DNA of 64,000 nucleotides from Nocardioides sp. YR527 (GTDB taxonomy: Bacteria; Actinomycetota; Actinomycetes; Propionibacteriales; Nocardioidaceae), in NCBI RefSeq assembly GCF_900101045.1, contig NZ_FNFN01000005.1:1-64000 (forward strand), read 5' to 3'. Numbering within the stretch: the stretch's first letter is position 1; every line of letters begins with the position of its first letter. The translations under genes and the position numbers were made by a program. This document shows positions 57,089-64,000 of the stretch, one piece after another. Under the pieces are notes generated by a model. That model was given only the letters and a program-made list of their open reading frames with translations, had not been told where the DNA came from and did no database searches.

Positions 57089-57535
57089 ATGTCCACGATC
57101 ACCACCGCCCAGCAGTCCACCCGCTCCACCCGCTCGACCCGCTCGACCGGAGACGCCCGTAAGCCTGTCTGGCTCCATGGCCTCGGTGCCACGGTCGTCG
57201 CCAGTGCGGTCGTCACCGTCCTCGCCGCTGCCGCCTCGGCGGCCGGGGTGAGCTTCGAGACCGCCAGCGGCACGATCCCGCTCGCCGGCTACGCCCAGCT
57301 GACCGCCCTCTTCTCGCTCATCGGGGTCGCGATGGCCGCGGTGATGGCCCGCGTGGCCCGCCGTCCGCGGCGTACGTTCGTGGTCACCACCGTCGTGCTG
57401 ACCATCGCCTCGCTCATCCCTGATGTCACCTTCGGCTTCGATGTCGCCAGCGCGGCCGTCCTGATGGCGTTGCACGTGGTCGCTGCTGTCATCGTCATCC
57501 CGGTCCTGGCCCGGCGGCTGGCCGAGGAGCGGTGA
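57089..57535 (+). CDS. DUF6069-like small membrane protein
   Basis: A 148-aa membrane protein with a Ser/Thr/Arg-rich N-terminal tail (STRSTRSTRSTG) and four TM segments (~residues 28-50, 63-85, 95-115, 118-142). Layout matches the actinobacterial DUF6069 group. No function is known. GGGAG lies 7 bases before the ATG. Confidence 0.72.
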   Translation: MSTITTAQQSTRSTRSTRSTGDARKPVWLHGLGATVVASAVVTVLAAAASAAGVSFETASGTIPLAGYAQLTALFSLIGVAMAAVMARVARRPRRTFVVTTVVLTIASLIPDVTFGFDVASAAVLMALHVVAAVIVIPVLARRLAEER

Positions 57536-57560
57536 GTTCGGCCTGGGGTCGAACGGGTCG

Positions 57561-57631
57561 TGTAACACGTCGTTCGTAGGACTACTCGCCCTATCTGATA
57601 GGGCGAGTAGTCCTGCGAACGACGTGTTACA
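57561..57631. repeat. Dispersed long palindrome family B, copy 2
   Basis: 35-base arms (57561-57595 and 57597-57631) pair with one mismatch around a single T. TGTAACACGTCGTTCGTAGG begins the left arm. Homologous to 49107-49183. It lies between two plus-strand genes. Confidence 0.9.
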
Positions 57632-57642
57632 GGGGTTCCCGG

Positions 57643-57648
57643 TAACGT
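57643..57648 (+). promoter_or_regulatory. -10 box of leaderless flavin-oxidase transcript
   Basis: TAACGT, 7 bases before the ATG at 57656. Confidence 0.5.
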
Positions 57649-57655
57649 GCGACGC

Positions 57656-58555
57656 ATGCGGGTAACGGTGGTCGGAGCCGGAGTCATCGGGCTCTCGTGC
57701 GCGGTGCGGCTGCTGGAGGCAGGCCACGAGGTCGACGTGATCGGCCGGGAGCGGACGAGCGGGACCACCTCGGCGGTGGCCGGCGGGTTCTGGTTCCCCT
57801 ACCTCGCCGAACCGCGCGACCGGGTGACGGCCTGGGCGACGGAGACCTTTCGCGAGCTCGCCCGGCTGGCCGAGGAGGAGCCGGAGGCAGGGGTACGCAT
57901 GGTGCACGGCACCCAGCACAACCCCGAGGCCGACCTGTGGTGGGCCGAGCCGCTCACCGACCTGACCCTCACCGAGGACCGCGCGGAGTTCACCGTCCCG
58001 ATCGCCGAGATGCCGGTCTACCTGCCCTGGCTCGAGCGGCGGGTCACCGAGGCGGGCGGCAGCATCACGACCGGGACCGTCGACGACCTGGCGAGTCTGG
58101 ACGCCGACGTCGTGGTCAACGCGACCGGCCTCGGCTCGCGGGAGCTGGTCGGCGACACCAGCCTCTACCCGGTCCAGGGCCAGATCGTCGTCCTCGGGCC
58201 GGGCGCCGCCGAGGAGTGGCTGGAGGCCGATGGCGCCGACCCCTCCTATGTCTTCCCGCGCGGTGGCGACACCGTCGTCGGGGGTACGTCGGTGCCGCAC
58301 GCCTGGGACCAGAGCCCGGACCCGCGTACGGCCGAGCGGATCCTGGCCGACGCCACCGCGGCCGTGCCGGAGATCGCGAACGCCGAGGTCAGGGCCCATC
58401 TGGTCGGCCTTCGCCCGGCCCGGCCCTCGGTCCGGCTGGAGCGCGAGGGGCGGGTCGTTCACTGCTACGGCCACGGCGGTGCCGGGGTGACGCTGAGCTG
58501 GGGCTGCGCCGCCGAGGTCGTGGAGCTCGTCTCCGGGCAACCGACGCAGCGCTGA
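57656..58555 (+). CDS. FAD-dependent amino-acid oxidase (DAAO family)
   Basis: A 299-aa flavoprotein. The FAD dinucleotide motif VTVVGAGVIGLSCAVRLLEA is at residues ~3-22, TTSAVAGGFWFPY (~residue 41) and VVNATGLGSREL (~residue 158) match D-amino-acid oxidases, and VHCYGHGGAGVTLSWGCAAE is the C-terminal signature. It probably oxidises D-amino acids to keto acids, ammonia and hydrogen peroxide; D-aspartate or glycine oxidase is not excluded. Confidence 0.9.
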   Translation: MRVTVVGAGVIGLSCAVRLLEAGHEVDVIGRERTSGTTSAVAGGFWFPYLAEPRDRVTAWATETFRELARLAEEEPEAGVRMVHGTQHNPEADLWWAEPLTDLTLTEDRAEFTVPIAEMPVYLPWLERRVTEAGGSITTGTVDDLASLDADVVVNATGLGSRELVGDTSLYPVQGQIVVLGPGAAEEWLEADGADPSYVFPRGGDTVVGGTSVPHAWDQSPDPRTAERILADATAAVPEIANAEVRAHLVGLRPARPSVRLEREGRVVHCYGHGGAGVTLSWGCAAEVVELVSGQPTQR

Positions 58556-58590
58556 CGTACGGCGTTCAACGGGAGTTCAGCGGGCGCTCC

Positions 58591-58596
58591 TAGCCT
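58591..58596 (+). promoter_or_regulatory. -10 box of leaderless transcript
   Basis: TAGCCT, 7 bases before the ATG at 58604. Confidence 0.5.
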
Positions 58597-58603
58597 CCCG
58601 CGC

Positions 58604-60193
58604 ATGCCGAAGACCGCTCGCCTTCTCGCCAGTGGCGTCGCCCTGGCCGCCGTCGTCGCCGTCGTCCCGGGCGTCGCCCGCGCCGATGCGCCCGCCCACG
58701 CGCCCGCCCACTCCTGGACCGACCGGATCGAGTGGACATCGACCTCGCTCGCGGACGGGGTGACGCTGCGTACGGGCGTTCTCGATGACGTCGCCAGCGC
58801 TCCGTTCTGGACCGTCACCCTCCAGCATCCGGTGACCAGCTCGATCACCGGTGGCCCGGCCAATGCGGGCGTCGGCCCGCGCGGATGGGCCCAGGATACG
58901 GCTGACCGGCTGCGCGCGGCGGGCTACGAGCCGCGGCTCGACGACGTCCGCTGGCCGGACTACTCCGACACCCCCAGCGGACTGCAGGGCGTACGCGTGC
59001 GGACGGGGGAGTACGCGACGCAGGCCGAGGCTGGGGCCGCGGTCACGGCGCTCAAGGCGCTCGGCTTCCCGACCGCGGCGGCCGCATGGACCGGCTACGA
59101 CGCGGACACCCCGGCCGACGCCCAGCAGATCCATGTCGCCGTCATCGACCAGCGGACGTACGACGGAGACGTCTACGGCACCCACCACGGAACGATCGCG
59201 CAGCGGCAGAAGCTGTCGGCCGTCGGTGGCGCCCTGGGCGCGACCGTGGCGGTCAACGGCGGGTTCTTCATCACCTCGGACGCCGACGGCTACCAAGGTG
59301 CCCCGGCGGGGATCGCGGTCTACGGCGGCCAGCTCGAGGCGATGGATGCCGGTTCGCGCACCGGCATCGTGCTCGGCAACGGGCCTGCGCGGATCACGCG
59401 CCTGAAGGCGAAGGTCGAGGTACGCAGCGGCGGATCCGTGCGGCCGGTCAACGGGATCAACCGCAAACCCGGCCTGATCCGCAACTGCGGCCGCCCGGGA
59501 GCCACGCCCACCACGGAGCCTCGTCAGGACGTGACCTGCCGGACCGACTCGGAGCTGGTGCTCTTCACGCCGCGGCTCGGCTCGGCGCTGCCTGCCGGCG
59601 AGGGCACCCAGGTCGTGCTCGACGCCGACGACCTAGTCACCGCCGTCGGCACCCGGGGCGGCACGGTGCCCGAGGGCGGCAGCGTGGTCCAGGGCATCGG
59701 TGCGGCCGGGGAGTGGCTCGCGGTCCACGCCACCGTCGGGAGCCGGCTGCCGGTGGCCGAGTCGGTCCGCGACGCCACGGGGCGCCGAGTCCCGCTGACC
59801 CCACGCACCTCGATCGTGAGTGCCGCCCCCAACCTCGTCACCGACGGGCGCACCGACATCGATGCGGCCGCGGAAGGTGTCATCGATCCCGCTGACCTGT
59901 CGTTCAACTACGCCTGGGCCGAGATCCGGCAGCCCCGCACGATGGCGGGCATCGACCGCCGCGGCCGGCTCCTGCTCGTGACCGTCGATGGTCGTCAGCC
60001 CGGTGTCTCCGAAGGCCTCACGGTCGCGGAGGAGGCGGTACTGATGAAGAGCCTGGGCGCCGAGGACGCGATGAACCTCGACGGCGGCGGCTCCACCGCC
60101 ATCGCGACCGGCGGCACTCTCCTCAACCGCACCTCTGACGCGGCCGGTGAGCGGGCCGACGGGGACTTCATCGTGGCGGTTCCGGCGAAGTAA
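58604..60193 (+). CDS. Secreted phosphodiester glycosidase (NAGPA domain) with SPOR-like region
   Basis: A 529-aa exported protein. A Sec signal peptide (residues ~1-27, cleavage near ARA-DAP) is followed by a SPOR-like segment (~90-162: DRLRAAGYEPRL ... AALKALGF style) that may bind denuded peptidoglycan glycan. The C-terminal two thirds is a phosphodiester glycosidase domain with VAVNGGFFITSD (~residue 219) and AMNLDGGGSTAIATGG (~residue 486), active-site signatures of the N-acetylglucosamine-1-phosphodiester alpha-N-acetylglucosaminidase family. It may trim phosphodiester-linked sugars such as those of teichoic acids; substrate not proven. Confidence 0.85.
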   Translation: MPKTARLLASGVALAAVVAVVPGVARADAPAHAPAHSWTDRIEWTSTSLADGVTLRTGVLDDVASAPFWTVTLQHPVTSSITGGPANAGVGPRGWAQDTADRLRAAGYEPRLDDVRWPDYSDTPSGLQGVRVRTGEYATQAEAGAAVTALKALGFPTAAAAWTGYDADTPADAQQIHVAVIDQRTYDGDVYGTHHGTIAQRQKLSAVGGALGATVAVNGGFFITSDADGYQGAPAGIAVYGGQLEAMDAGSRTGIVLGNGPARITRLKAKVEVRSGGSVRPVNGINRKPGLIRNCGRPGATPTTEPRQDVTCRTDSELVLFTPRLGSALPAGEGTQVVLDADDLVTAVGTRGGTVPEGGSVVQGIGAAGEWLAVHATVGSRLPVAESVRDATGRRVPLTPRTSIVSAAPNLVTDGRTDIDAAAEGVIDPADLSFNYAWAEIRQPRTMAGIDRRGRLLLVTVDGRQPGVSEGLTVAEEAVLMKSLGAEDAMNLDGGGSTAIATGGTLLNRTSDAAGERADGDFIVAVPAK

Positions 60194-60213
60194 GGCTCCC
60201 CTAACCCTGCTGT

Positions 60214-60219
60214 TACCCT
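60214..60219 (+). promoter_or_regulatory. -10 box of leaderless transcript for the 58-aa protein
   Basis: TACCCT, 6 bases before the GTG at 60226, with no ribosome site. Confidence 0.5.
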
Positions 60220-60225
60220 TCGAGC

Positions 60226-60402
60226 GTGGGTAAGAAGAGGAAGCCTCCCAAGACGGAGTGCTGCGTGTCGAAGTCGCGCTGCAAGCGGTGCCCGATCCGC
60301 ATGCTCAAGGAAGGCACCCTGCCCGAGGGGATGACGGTCAAGAAGCGCCGTCTGGTGACTCTCGACGGCAAGCCGGTCAAGAAGAAGCATCTGGCTGCTT
60401 GA
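60226..60402 (+). CDS. Small basic cysteine-rich protein (unknown)
   Basis: A 58-aa protein, GTG start. It is very basic (MGKKRKPPK at the start, repeated Lys/Arg) with four cysteines, CC at residues 12-13 and C-x2-C at 19-22 (ECCVSKSRCKRCP), a likely zinc knuckle. I believe similar short proteins are common in actinobacteria, always unnamed. Charge and zinc-like site suggest RNA or ribosome binding (inference). The -10 box at 60214 predicts a leaderless mRNA. Confidence 0.8.
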   Translation: MGKKRKPPKTECCVSKSRCKRCPIRMLKEGTLPEGMTVKKRRLVTLDGKPVKKKHLAA

Positions 60403-60482
60403 CGGAAGGCGCCGCCAAGTTGCGCCCGAGGTGGTAGGAATTGCCTTGCATTCGATTACCTACTCGCGCAAGGACGTTACCG

Positions 60483-62315
60483 ATGCCTCACGCCACCCGC
60501 CGCTCTGTCCTGTCCGGTGCAGCTGTCACAGGCGCCGCGGCGCTGAGCGCAGCCGGCTACGCCGCCCCTGCCCATGGTGCGAGCGGCGCAGGCAAGCCCG
60601 ACACCGTCCGGCTGACCGTGCTCGGCACGACCGACCTGCACGGCAACGTCTTCAACTGGGACTACTACAAGAACGCCGAGTTCTCGAACAGCGCCGGCAA
60701 CGAGATCGGTGTCGCCAAGGTCAAGACGCTGATCGACGCCGTCCGTGAGGAGCGCCGCGGCGAGCCGATCCTCACCATCGACGCCGGTGACACCATCCAG
60801 GGCACCCCGCTGGCCTACTACTACGCCCGGATCGACCCGATCACCGAGGGCGCGATCCACCCGATGGCGCGGGCGATGAACCTGGTCGGCTACGACGCCG
60901 CCGCGCTCGGCAACCACGAGTTCAACTACGGCATCGACACGATCCGGAAGTTCGAGGAGCAGGTGAACTTCCCGATGCTCGGCGCGAACGCGGTCGACCC
61001 GTCGACCAAGTTGCCGGTCTTCCCGCCCTACGTCATCAAGGAGTACCGCGTCGGCCGCGGTCGTCGCCTCAAGGTCGGCGTGCTCGGGCTCACCAACCCC
61101 GGCATCGCGATCTGGGACAAGGCCAACGTCGAGGGGAGGATGGAGTTCCCGGGGCTGGTCGAGCAGGCCAAGATCTTCGTACCCGAGCTCAAGAAGGCCG
61201 GCTGCGACCTGGTCATCATCAGCGCCCACTCCGGCGCCGACACCTCCAGCTCCTACGGTGACGACCTGCCCCCGGAGAACGCCGCCACCCTCGTCGCCGA
61301 GCAGGTGCCGGACGTCGACGCGATCCTCGTCGGCCACGCCCACCGGGAGATCACCGAGCGCTTCGTCGCCAACACCGAGACCGGCAAGCAGGTGCTGCTG
61401 ACCGAGCCGCTCTACTGGGGCATGCGCGTCTCCGTGATGGACCTGGTCGTACGCCACGAGAAGCGTCACGGGCGGCCCCGCTGGGTCCTGGAGTCGGCGA
61501 CCTCGCAGACGCTGAACTCCAACACCGTGGACCCCGACCCGGAGGTCTCGGCGGCTGTGCAGGAGCAGCACGATGTGGTGATCTCCTACGTCAACTCGGT
61601 CGTCGGCAGCTCGGCGGTGGAGATGCTGGCCGCGCGGGCGGTCGTCGAGGACGTACCCATCATCGACTTCGTCAACTTCGTCCAGGCCGATGCGGTCAAG
61701 GCCGCGTTGACGGGCTCGGACGCGGAGCTCCCCGTCATCTCGATCGCGGCGCCGTTCAGCCGCGCCGCGGCCTTCCCGGCGGGTGAGGTGACCGTACGCG
61801 ACGTGGCCGGCCTCTACATCTACGACAACACCCTGATGGCGGTGCGCATCACCGGGGCCCAGCTCAAGGACTACCTCGAGTTCACCGCCCGCTACTTCAA
61901 GCAGGTCAGCGGCACCGGACCGTTCCCGATCGACGCCGTGACCAACGCGCCGACCGAGACCGCGCCCAACGGCACGCCCGACTACAACTTCGACACGATC
62001 GCCGGCCTGGACGCGGCCCTGACCTACGACATCGACATCGCAGGTTCGGTGGGGTCGCGGATCACCAGCCTCGCCTACGACGGCGTCGCGGTCACCGACG
62101 CCCAGGAGTTCGTGCTCGCGATCAACAACTACCGCCAGTCCGGCGGCGGCGGCTTCCCGCACGTCACCGACGCCACCGTGGTCTACAACCAGCAGGTCGA
62201 GATCCGGCAGCTGCTCATCGACTGGGTCACCGAGCACCAGGTCATCGACCCGGCCGCCTTCGCCTCGGTCGACTGGCGTCTCGTCTCCGGCGGCGAGCCC
62301 ATCACGGTGCAGTAA
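60483..62315 (+). CDS. Tat-exported 2',3'-cyclic-nucleotide phosphodiesterase/5'-nucleotidase
   Basis: A 610-aa secreted metallophosphatase. A twin-arginine signal (ATRRSVLSGAAVTGAAALSA, residues ~4-23) precedes the calcineurin-like domain with GTTDLHGNVFNW (~residue 50, DxH), TIDAGDTIQGT (~residue 100), LGNHEFNYG (~residue 140) and VGHAHREI (GHxH, ~residue 282). The C-terminal 5'-nucleotidase domain follows with NYRQSGGGGFPH (~residue 550), the substrate-binding loop. It liberates phosphate from extracellular nucleotides. AAGGA lies 9 bases before ATG 60483. Tat export fits loading of metal in the cytoplasm. Confidence 0.93.
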   Translation: MPHATRRSVLSGAAVTGAAALSAAGYAAPAHGASGAGKPDTVRLTVLGTTDLHGNVFNWDYYKNAEFSNSAGNEIGVAKVKTLIDAVREERRGEPILTIDAGDTIQGTPLAYYYARIDPITEGAIHPMARAMNLVGYDAAALGNHEFNYGIDTIRKFEEQVNFPMLGANAVDPSTKLPVFPPYVIKEYRVGRGRRLKVGVLGLTNPGIAIWDKANVEGRMEFPGLVEQAKIFVPELKKAGCDLVIISAHSGADTSSSYGDDLPPENAATLVAEQVPDVDAILVGHAHREITERFVANTETGKQVLLTEPLYWGMRVSVMDLVVRHEKRHGRPRWVLESATSQTLNSNTVDPDPEVSAAVQEQHDVVISYVNSVVGSSAVEMLAARAVVEDVPIIDFVNFVQADAVKAALTGSDAELPVISIAAPFSRAAAFPAGEVTVRDVAGLYIYDNTLMAVRITGAQLKDYLEFTARYFKQVSGTGPFPIDAVTNAPTETAPNGTPDYNFDTIAGLDAALTYDIDIAGSVGSRITSLAYDGVAVTDAQEFVLAINNYRQSGGGGFPHVTDATVVYNQQVEIRQLLIDWVTEHQVIDPAAFASVDWRLVSGGEPITVQ

Positions 62316-62366
62316 CTGCTGGTCGAAGGCCACTTCGTTCAGACCTCGGAGCCGCTAGGCGGAGGC

Positions 62367-62423
62367 GTGTCGAGACCAACACGGCCGCTGTCCCGGAAGA
62401 CGGGATTGTGTTGGTCTCGACAC
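62367..62423 (+). terminator. Hairpin terminator after the nucleotidase gene
   Basis: GTGTCGAGACCAACAC and GTGTTGGTCTCGACAC are perfect 16-bp arms; the loop contains a second stem TCCCG/CGGGA. Confidence 0.75.
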
Positions 62424-62452
62424 GGACTCGCTGGCGCTCGTCCGGCTCGACC
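62413..62452. repeat. GGTCTCGACACG-type intergenic repeat
   Basis: Starts GGTCTCGACACGGACTCGCT and ends GGCTCGACC. Related to 19010-19037 and partly to 11267-11319. It overlaps the right arm of the preceding hairpin. Confidence 0.5.
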
Positions 62453-62466
62453 GACGCGTGGTCGTC

Positions 62467-62715
62467 TCAGCGGGGGTTGATCCAGTTGAGCAGCTGGCTC
62501 ATCGAGATGAGCAGGTCGTCGAGCCGCCGCTCCACGCTGTCCAGGCGCGCGTTGACACTGTCGATCGCCGCGTCGGTGCGCTCCATCCGGCTCTTGATCG
62601 CATGGAACTCCGCCGTGTGCATCTGCTGCATCGTCAGGAGATCGATCATGATCGCCTCGACGTCGCTCACGGACAGGCGGCCCCCAACGCCATGCCCCGA
62701 GTAGTTCATGGACAT
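62467..62715 (-). CDS. Small predicted coiled-coil protein
   Basis: An 82-aa protein. Residues ~18-75 (DVEAIMIDLLTMQQMHTAEF, then IKSRMERTDAAIDSVNARLD, then VERRLDDLLISMSQLL) form an almost uninterrupted heptad-patterned coiled coil, so it likely oligomerises. No family recognised. ATG 62709 is an alternative start. It lies between the nucleotidase and nucS genes, on the nucS strand. Confidence 0.68.
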   Translation of the reverse strand: MSMNYSGHGVGGRLSVSDVEAIMIDLLTMQQMHTAEFHAIKSRMERTDAAIDSVNARLDSVERRLDDLLISMSQLLNWINPR

Positions 62716-62782
62716 GGCGTGAATCTTGTCACGCAGTTCCTACTCAAAGGTAAGAAAAAGTGTTTCCCCGACGTGAACTTGC

Positions 62783-62808
62783 CTGACCGTGCACCAACTG
62801 TTGGTCAG
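62783..62808 (-). terminator. Short hairpin overlapping the nucS stop
   Basis: CTGACC (62783-62788) and GGTCAG (62803-62808) pair, with ACCAACTGTTGGT as an inner dyad. Weak; could terminate nucS. Confidence 0.4.
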
Positions 62809-63479
62809 AAGAGTCTCTCGGTCGGATCGTCGAGGCCGCGCAGCGCGTCGTAGTCGACGATCGCGCAGGTGATGCCGCGGTCCTCGGCGAGCACGCGGGC
62901 CTGCGGCTTGATCGCCTGGGCGGCGAAGATGCCGCGTACGGGGGCCAGCAGCGGGTCGCGGTTGAGCAGCTCGAGATAGCGGGTCAGCTGCTCGACGCCG
63001 TCGATCTCACCACGTCGCTTGATCTCGACCGCGACCGACTTCCCCTCGGCGTCGCGGCACATCAGGTCGACCGGCCCGATCGCGGTCGGGTACTCGCGGC
63101 GTACGAGGGTCAGGCCCTCGCCCAGCGTCGCGGGGTGGTCGGCGAGGAGCTCCTGGAGGTGCTTCTCGACGCCGTCCTTCTGCAGGCCGGGGTCGATGCC
63201 GAGGTCGTGTGAGGACTCGTGGTGGATCTCCTCGATCAGGATGCGCAGGGTGTCGTCCGTCTTGGACGTCACCGTCCATTCGACGCGGCCGTCGTCGGAC
63301 TTGCCCTCCGAGAGGGTGCAGGGCGGCGACATCCAGTTCAGGGGCTTGTAGGAGCCCCCGTCGGAGTGGACCAGCACCGATCCGTCGGCCTTGAGCATCA
63401 ACACCCTGGTGGCCATCGGAAGGTGGGCGGTGAGCCGCCCCGCGTAGTCGACCTGGCAGGTGGCAACGACGAGTCTCAC
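62805..63479 (-). CDS. nucS: Mismatch-repair endonuclease NucS (EndoMS)
   Basis: A 224-aa endonuclease that cuts mismatched DNA in actinobacteria, which lack MutS/MutL. The N-terminal DNA-binding domain ([20 protein letters not shown]) and the C-terminal RecB-like nuclease are complete; catalytic residues are in [20 protein letters not shown] (~residues 149-168, with a preceding Glu). The C-terminus DDPTERLF fits a beta-clamp-binding motif. ATG 63497 is open upstream, but the family starts at [14 protein letters not shown], and TACGTT lies 6 bases before GTG 63479. Confidence 0.95.
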   Translation of the reverse strand: MRLVVATCQVDYAGRLTAHLPMATRVLMLKADGSVLVHSDGGSYKPLNWMSPPCTLSEGKSDDGRVEWTVTSKTDDTLRILIEEIHHESSHDLGIDPGLQKDGVEKHLQELLADHPATLGEGLTLVRREYPTAIGPVDLMCRDAEGKSVAVEIKRRGEIDGVEQLTRYLELLNRDPLLAPVRGIFAAQAIKPQARVLAEDRGITCAIVDYDALRGLDDPTERLF

Positions 63480-63485
63480 CGGGAG

Positions 63486-63491
63486 AACGTA
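63486..63491 (-). promoter_or_regulatory. -10 box of leaderless nucS transcript
   Basis: TACGTT on the minus strand, 6 bases before the GTG at 63479; favours that start. Confidence 0.5.
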
Positions 63492-63530
63492 TCGCATGGC
63501 CCCGTGTGATCAGCGTCACGCCACCAGGGG

Positions 63531-63544
63531 TTACTCGCGGGTAA
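63531..63544. promoter_or_regulatory. TTAC-N6-GTAA dyad before the hydroxyacyl-CoA dehydrogenase gene
   Basis: TTACTCGCGGGTAA, 23 bases before the start codon. The same core appears before meaA. Dyads of this kind are known upstream of fatty-acid degradation genes in actinobacteria, bound by TetR-type acyl-CoA sensors; the regulator here is not in the window. Confidence 0.55.
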
Positions 63545-63567
63545 TAAATTTGGCAGTCTTCCGTCGC

Positions 63568-64000
63568 ATGACGGTTTCGACCCAGGGGTCCATCCACGAC
63601 GTGCTCGTGCTGCCTTACCTCAACCACGCCATCCGCATGCTCGAGTCGGGCTACGCCACCGCCACCGACATCGACAACGCCATGCGCTTCGGCTGCGGCT
63701 ACCCGAAGGGACCGCTGGCCACGGTCGACGAGATCGGCGCCTCCTCCGTACGCGACGCGCTGCTCGCCCGCTTCGAGGAGACCGGCGACAACCTGCACAA
63801 GCCCGCCGACCTGCTCATCAAGATCTCCGACGAGGCCGGGTCGTTCACCGGTGCGGCCGGGGAGGACGTACGCACTCCAGAGCTGCGCCACACGATCGAG
63901 AAGATCGGCGTGGTCGGCACCGGCACCATGGCCTCGGGCATCGTCCAGGTCTTCGCCCAGGCCGGGTACGACGTCGTCTTCGTCGGCCGCTCCCAGGAGA
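63568..64000 (+). CDS. 3-hydroxyacyl-CoA dehydrogenase, N-terminal part (window edge)
   Basis: 144 codons are visible; the gene runs off the right end. The first ~75 residues (VLPYLNHAIRMLESGYATAT, then DIDNAMRFGCGYPKGPLATV) are a helical 3HCDH C-terminal-type domain. After a linker, residues ~110-144 start the NAD Rossmann fold: IEKIGVVGTGTMASGIVQVF. The order (helical domain before the Rossmann domain) is the reverse of the simple enzyme and matches the ~590-aa fused form known in actinobacteria. It oxidises 3-hydroxyacyl-CoA in beta-oxidation or butyrate metabolism. No ribosome site is clear. Confidence 0.9.
   Translation, partial: MTVSTQGSIHDVLVLPYLNHAIRMLESGYATATDIDNAMRFGCGYPKGPLATVDEIGASSVRDALLARFEETGDNLHKPADLLIKISDEAGSFTGAAGEDVRTPELRHTIEKIGVVGTGTMASGIVQVFAQAGYDVVFVGRSQE

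Overview
The window is a high-GC, gene-dense actinobacterial chromosome segment. Gene content and order point to the Nocardioidaceae (a Nocardioides-like organism). Markers include nickel superoxide dismutase with its protease, a mycobacterial-type fused 2-oxoglutarate enzyme Kgd, NucS mismatch endonuclease, a DesA3-type desaturase, and the collinear order argS-lysA-hom-thrC-thrB-rho-rpmE-prfA-prmC-tsaC-rfe-atpI-atpBEFHAGDC. Taxonomic placement is inference; no rRNA gene is present.

Layout. 1-11.2 kb: sodN (cut by the window edge) and sodX, a malic enzyme, an oxidoreductase, a DHA2-type efflux pump, a TetR repressor facing a ferredoxin reductase/fatty-acyl desaturase operon, then a second TetR facing an MMPL transporter. 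11.4-15.1 kb: kgd on the minus strand. 15.3-22.5 kb: a secreted protein coupled to an LCP-family protein, an alpha/beta hydrolase, an acyltransferase and small metabolic or unknown genes. 22.5-46.7 kb: the housekeeping block, from tRNA-Arg and argS through lysine and threonine biosynthesis, transcription termination (rho), translation (rpmE, prfA, prmC, tsaC), cell-wall lipid carrier glycosylation and the full F1Fo ATP synthase. Two interruptions stand out: three genes between lysA and hom, and an antisense sunset-domain gene between prfA and prmC. 46.7-64 kb: membrane proteins, an MFS transporter, a SWIM-SNF2 helicase, a TrmB/LuxR-type regulator, a B12 adenosyltransferase with a MeaA-type mutase, a flavin oxidase, two secreted phospho-ester hydrolases, nucS and the start of a 3-hydroxyacyl-CoA dehydrogenase.

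Regulation and non-coding structure are unusually readable. Many genes lack a Shine-Dalgarno sequence and instead have a TANNNT -10 box 6-8 bases before the start codon, which predicts leaderless transcripts and fixes several starts. Two families of long dispersed palindromes and one unique perfect 72-bp palindrome occupy gene ends. Matching inverted operators flank the desaturase regulator, and the same TTAC-N6-GTAA dyad precedes meaA and the hydroxyacyl-CoA dehydrogenase. I saw no prophage, insertion sequence, CRISPR array or recognisable defence island. The most interesting unknowns are the palindromic repeats, the small conserved proteins (58-82 aa) and the interruptions of the conserved gene order.
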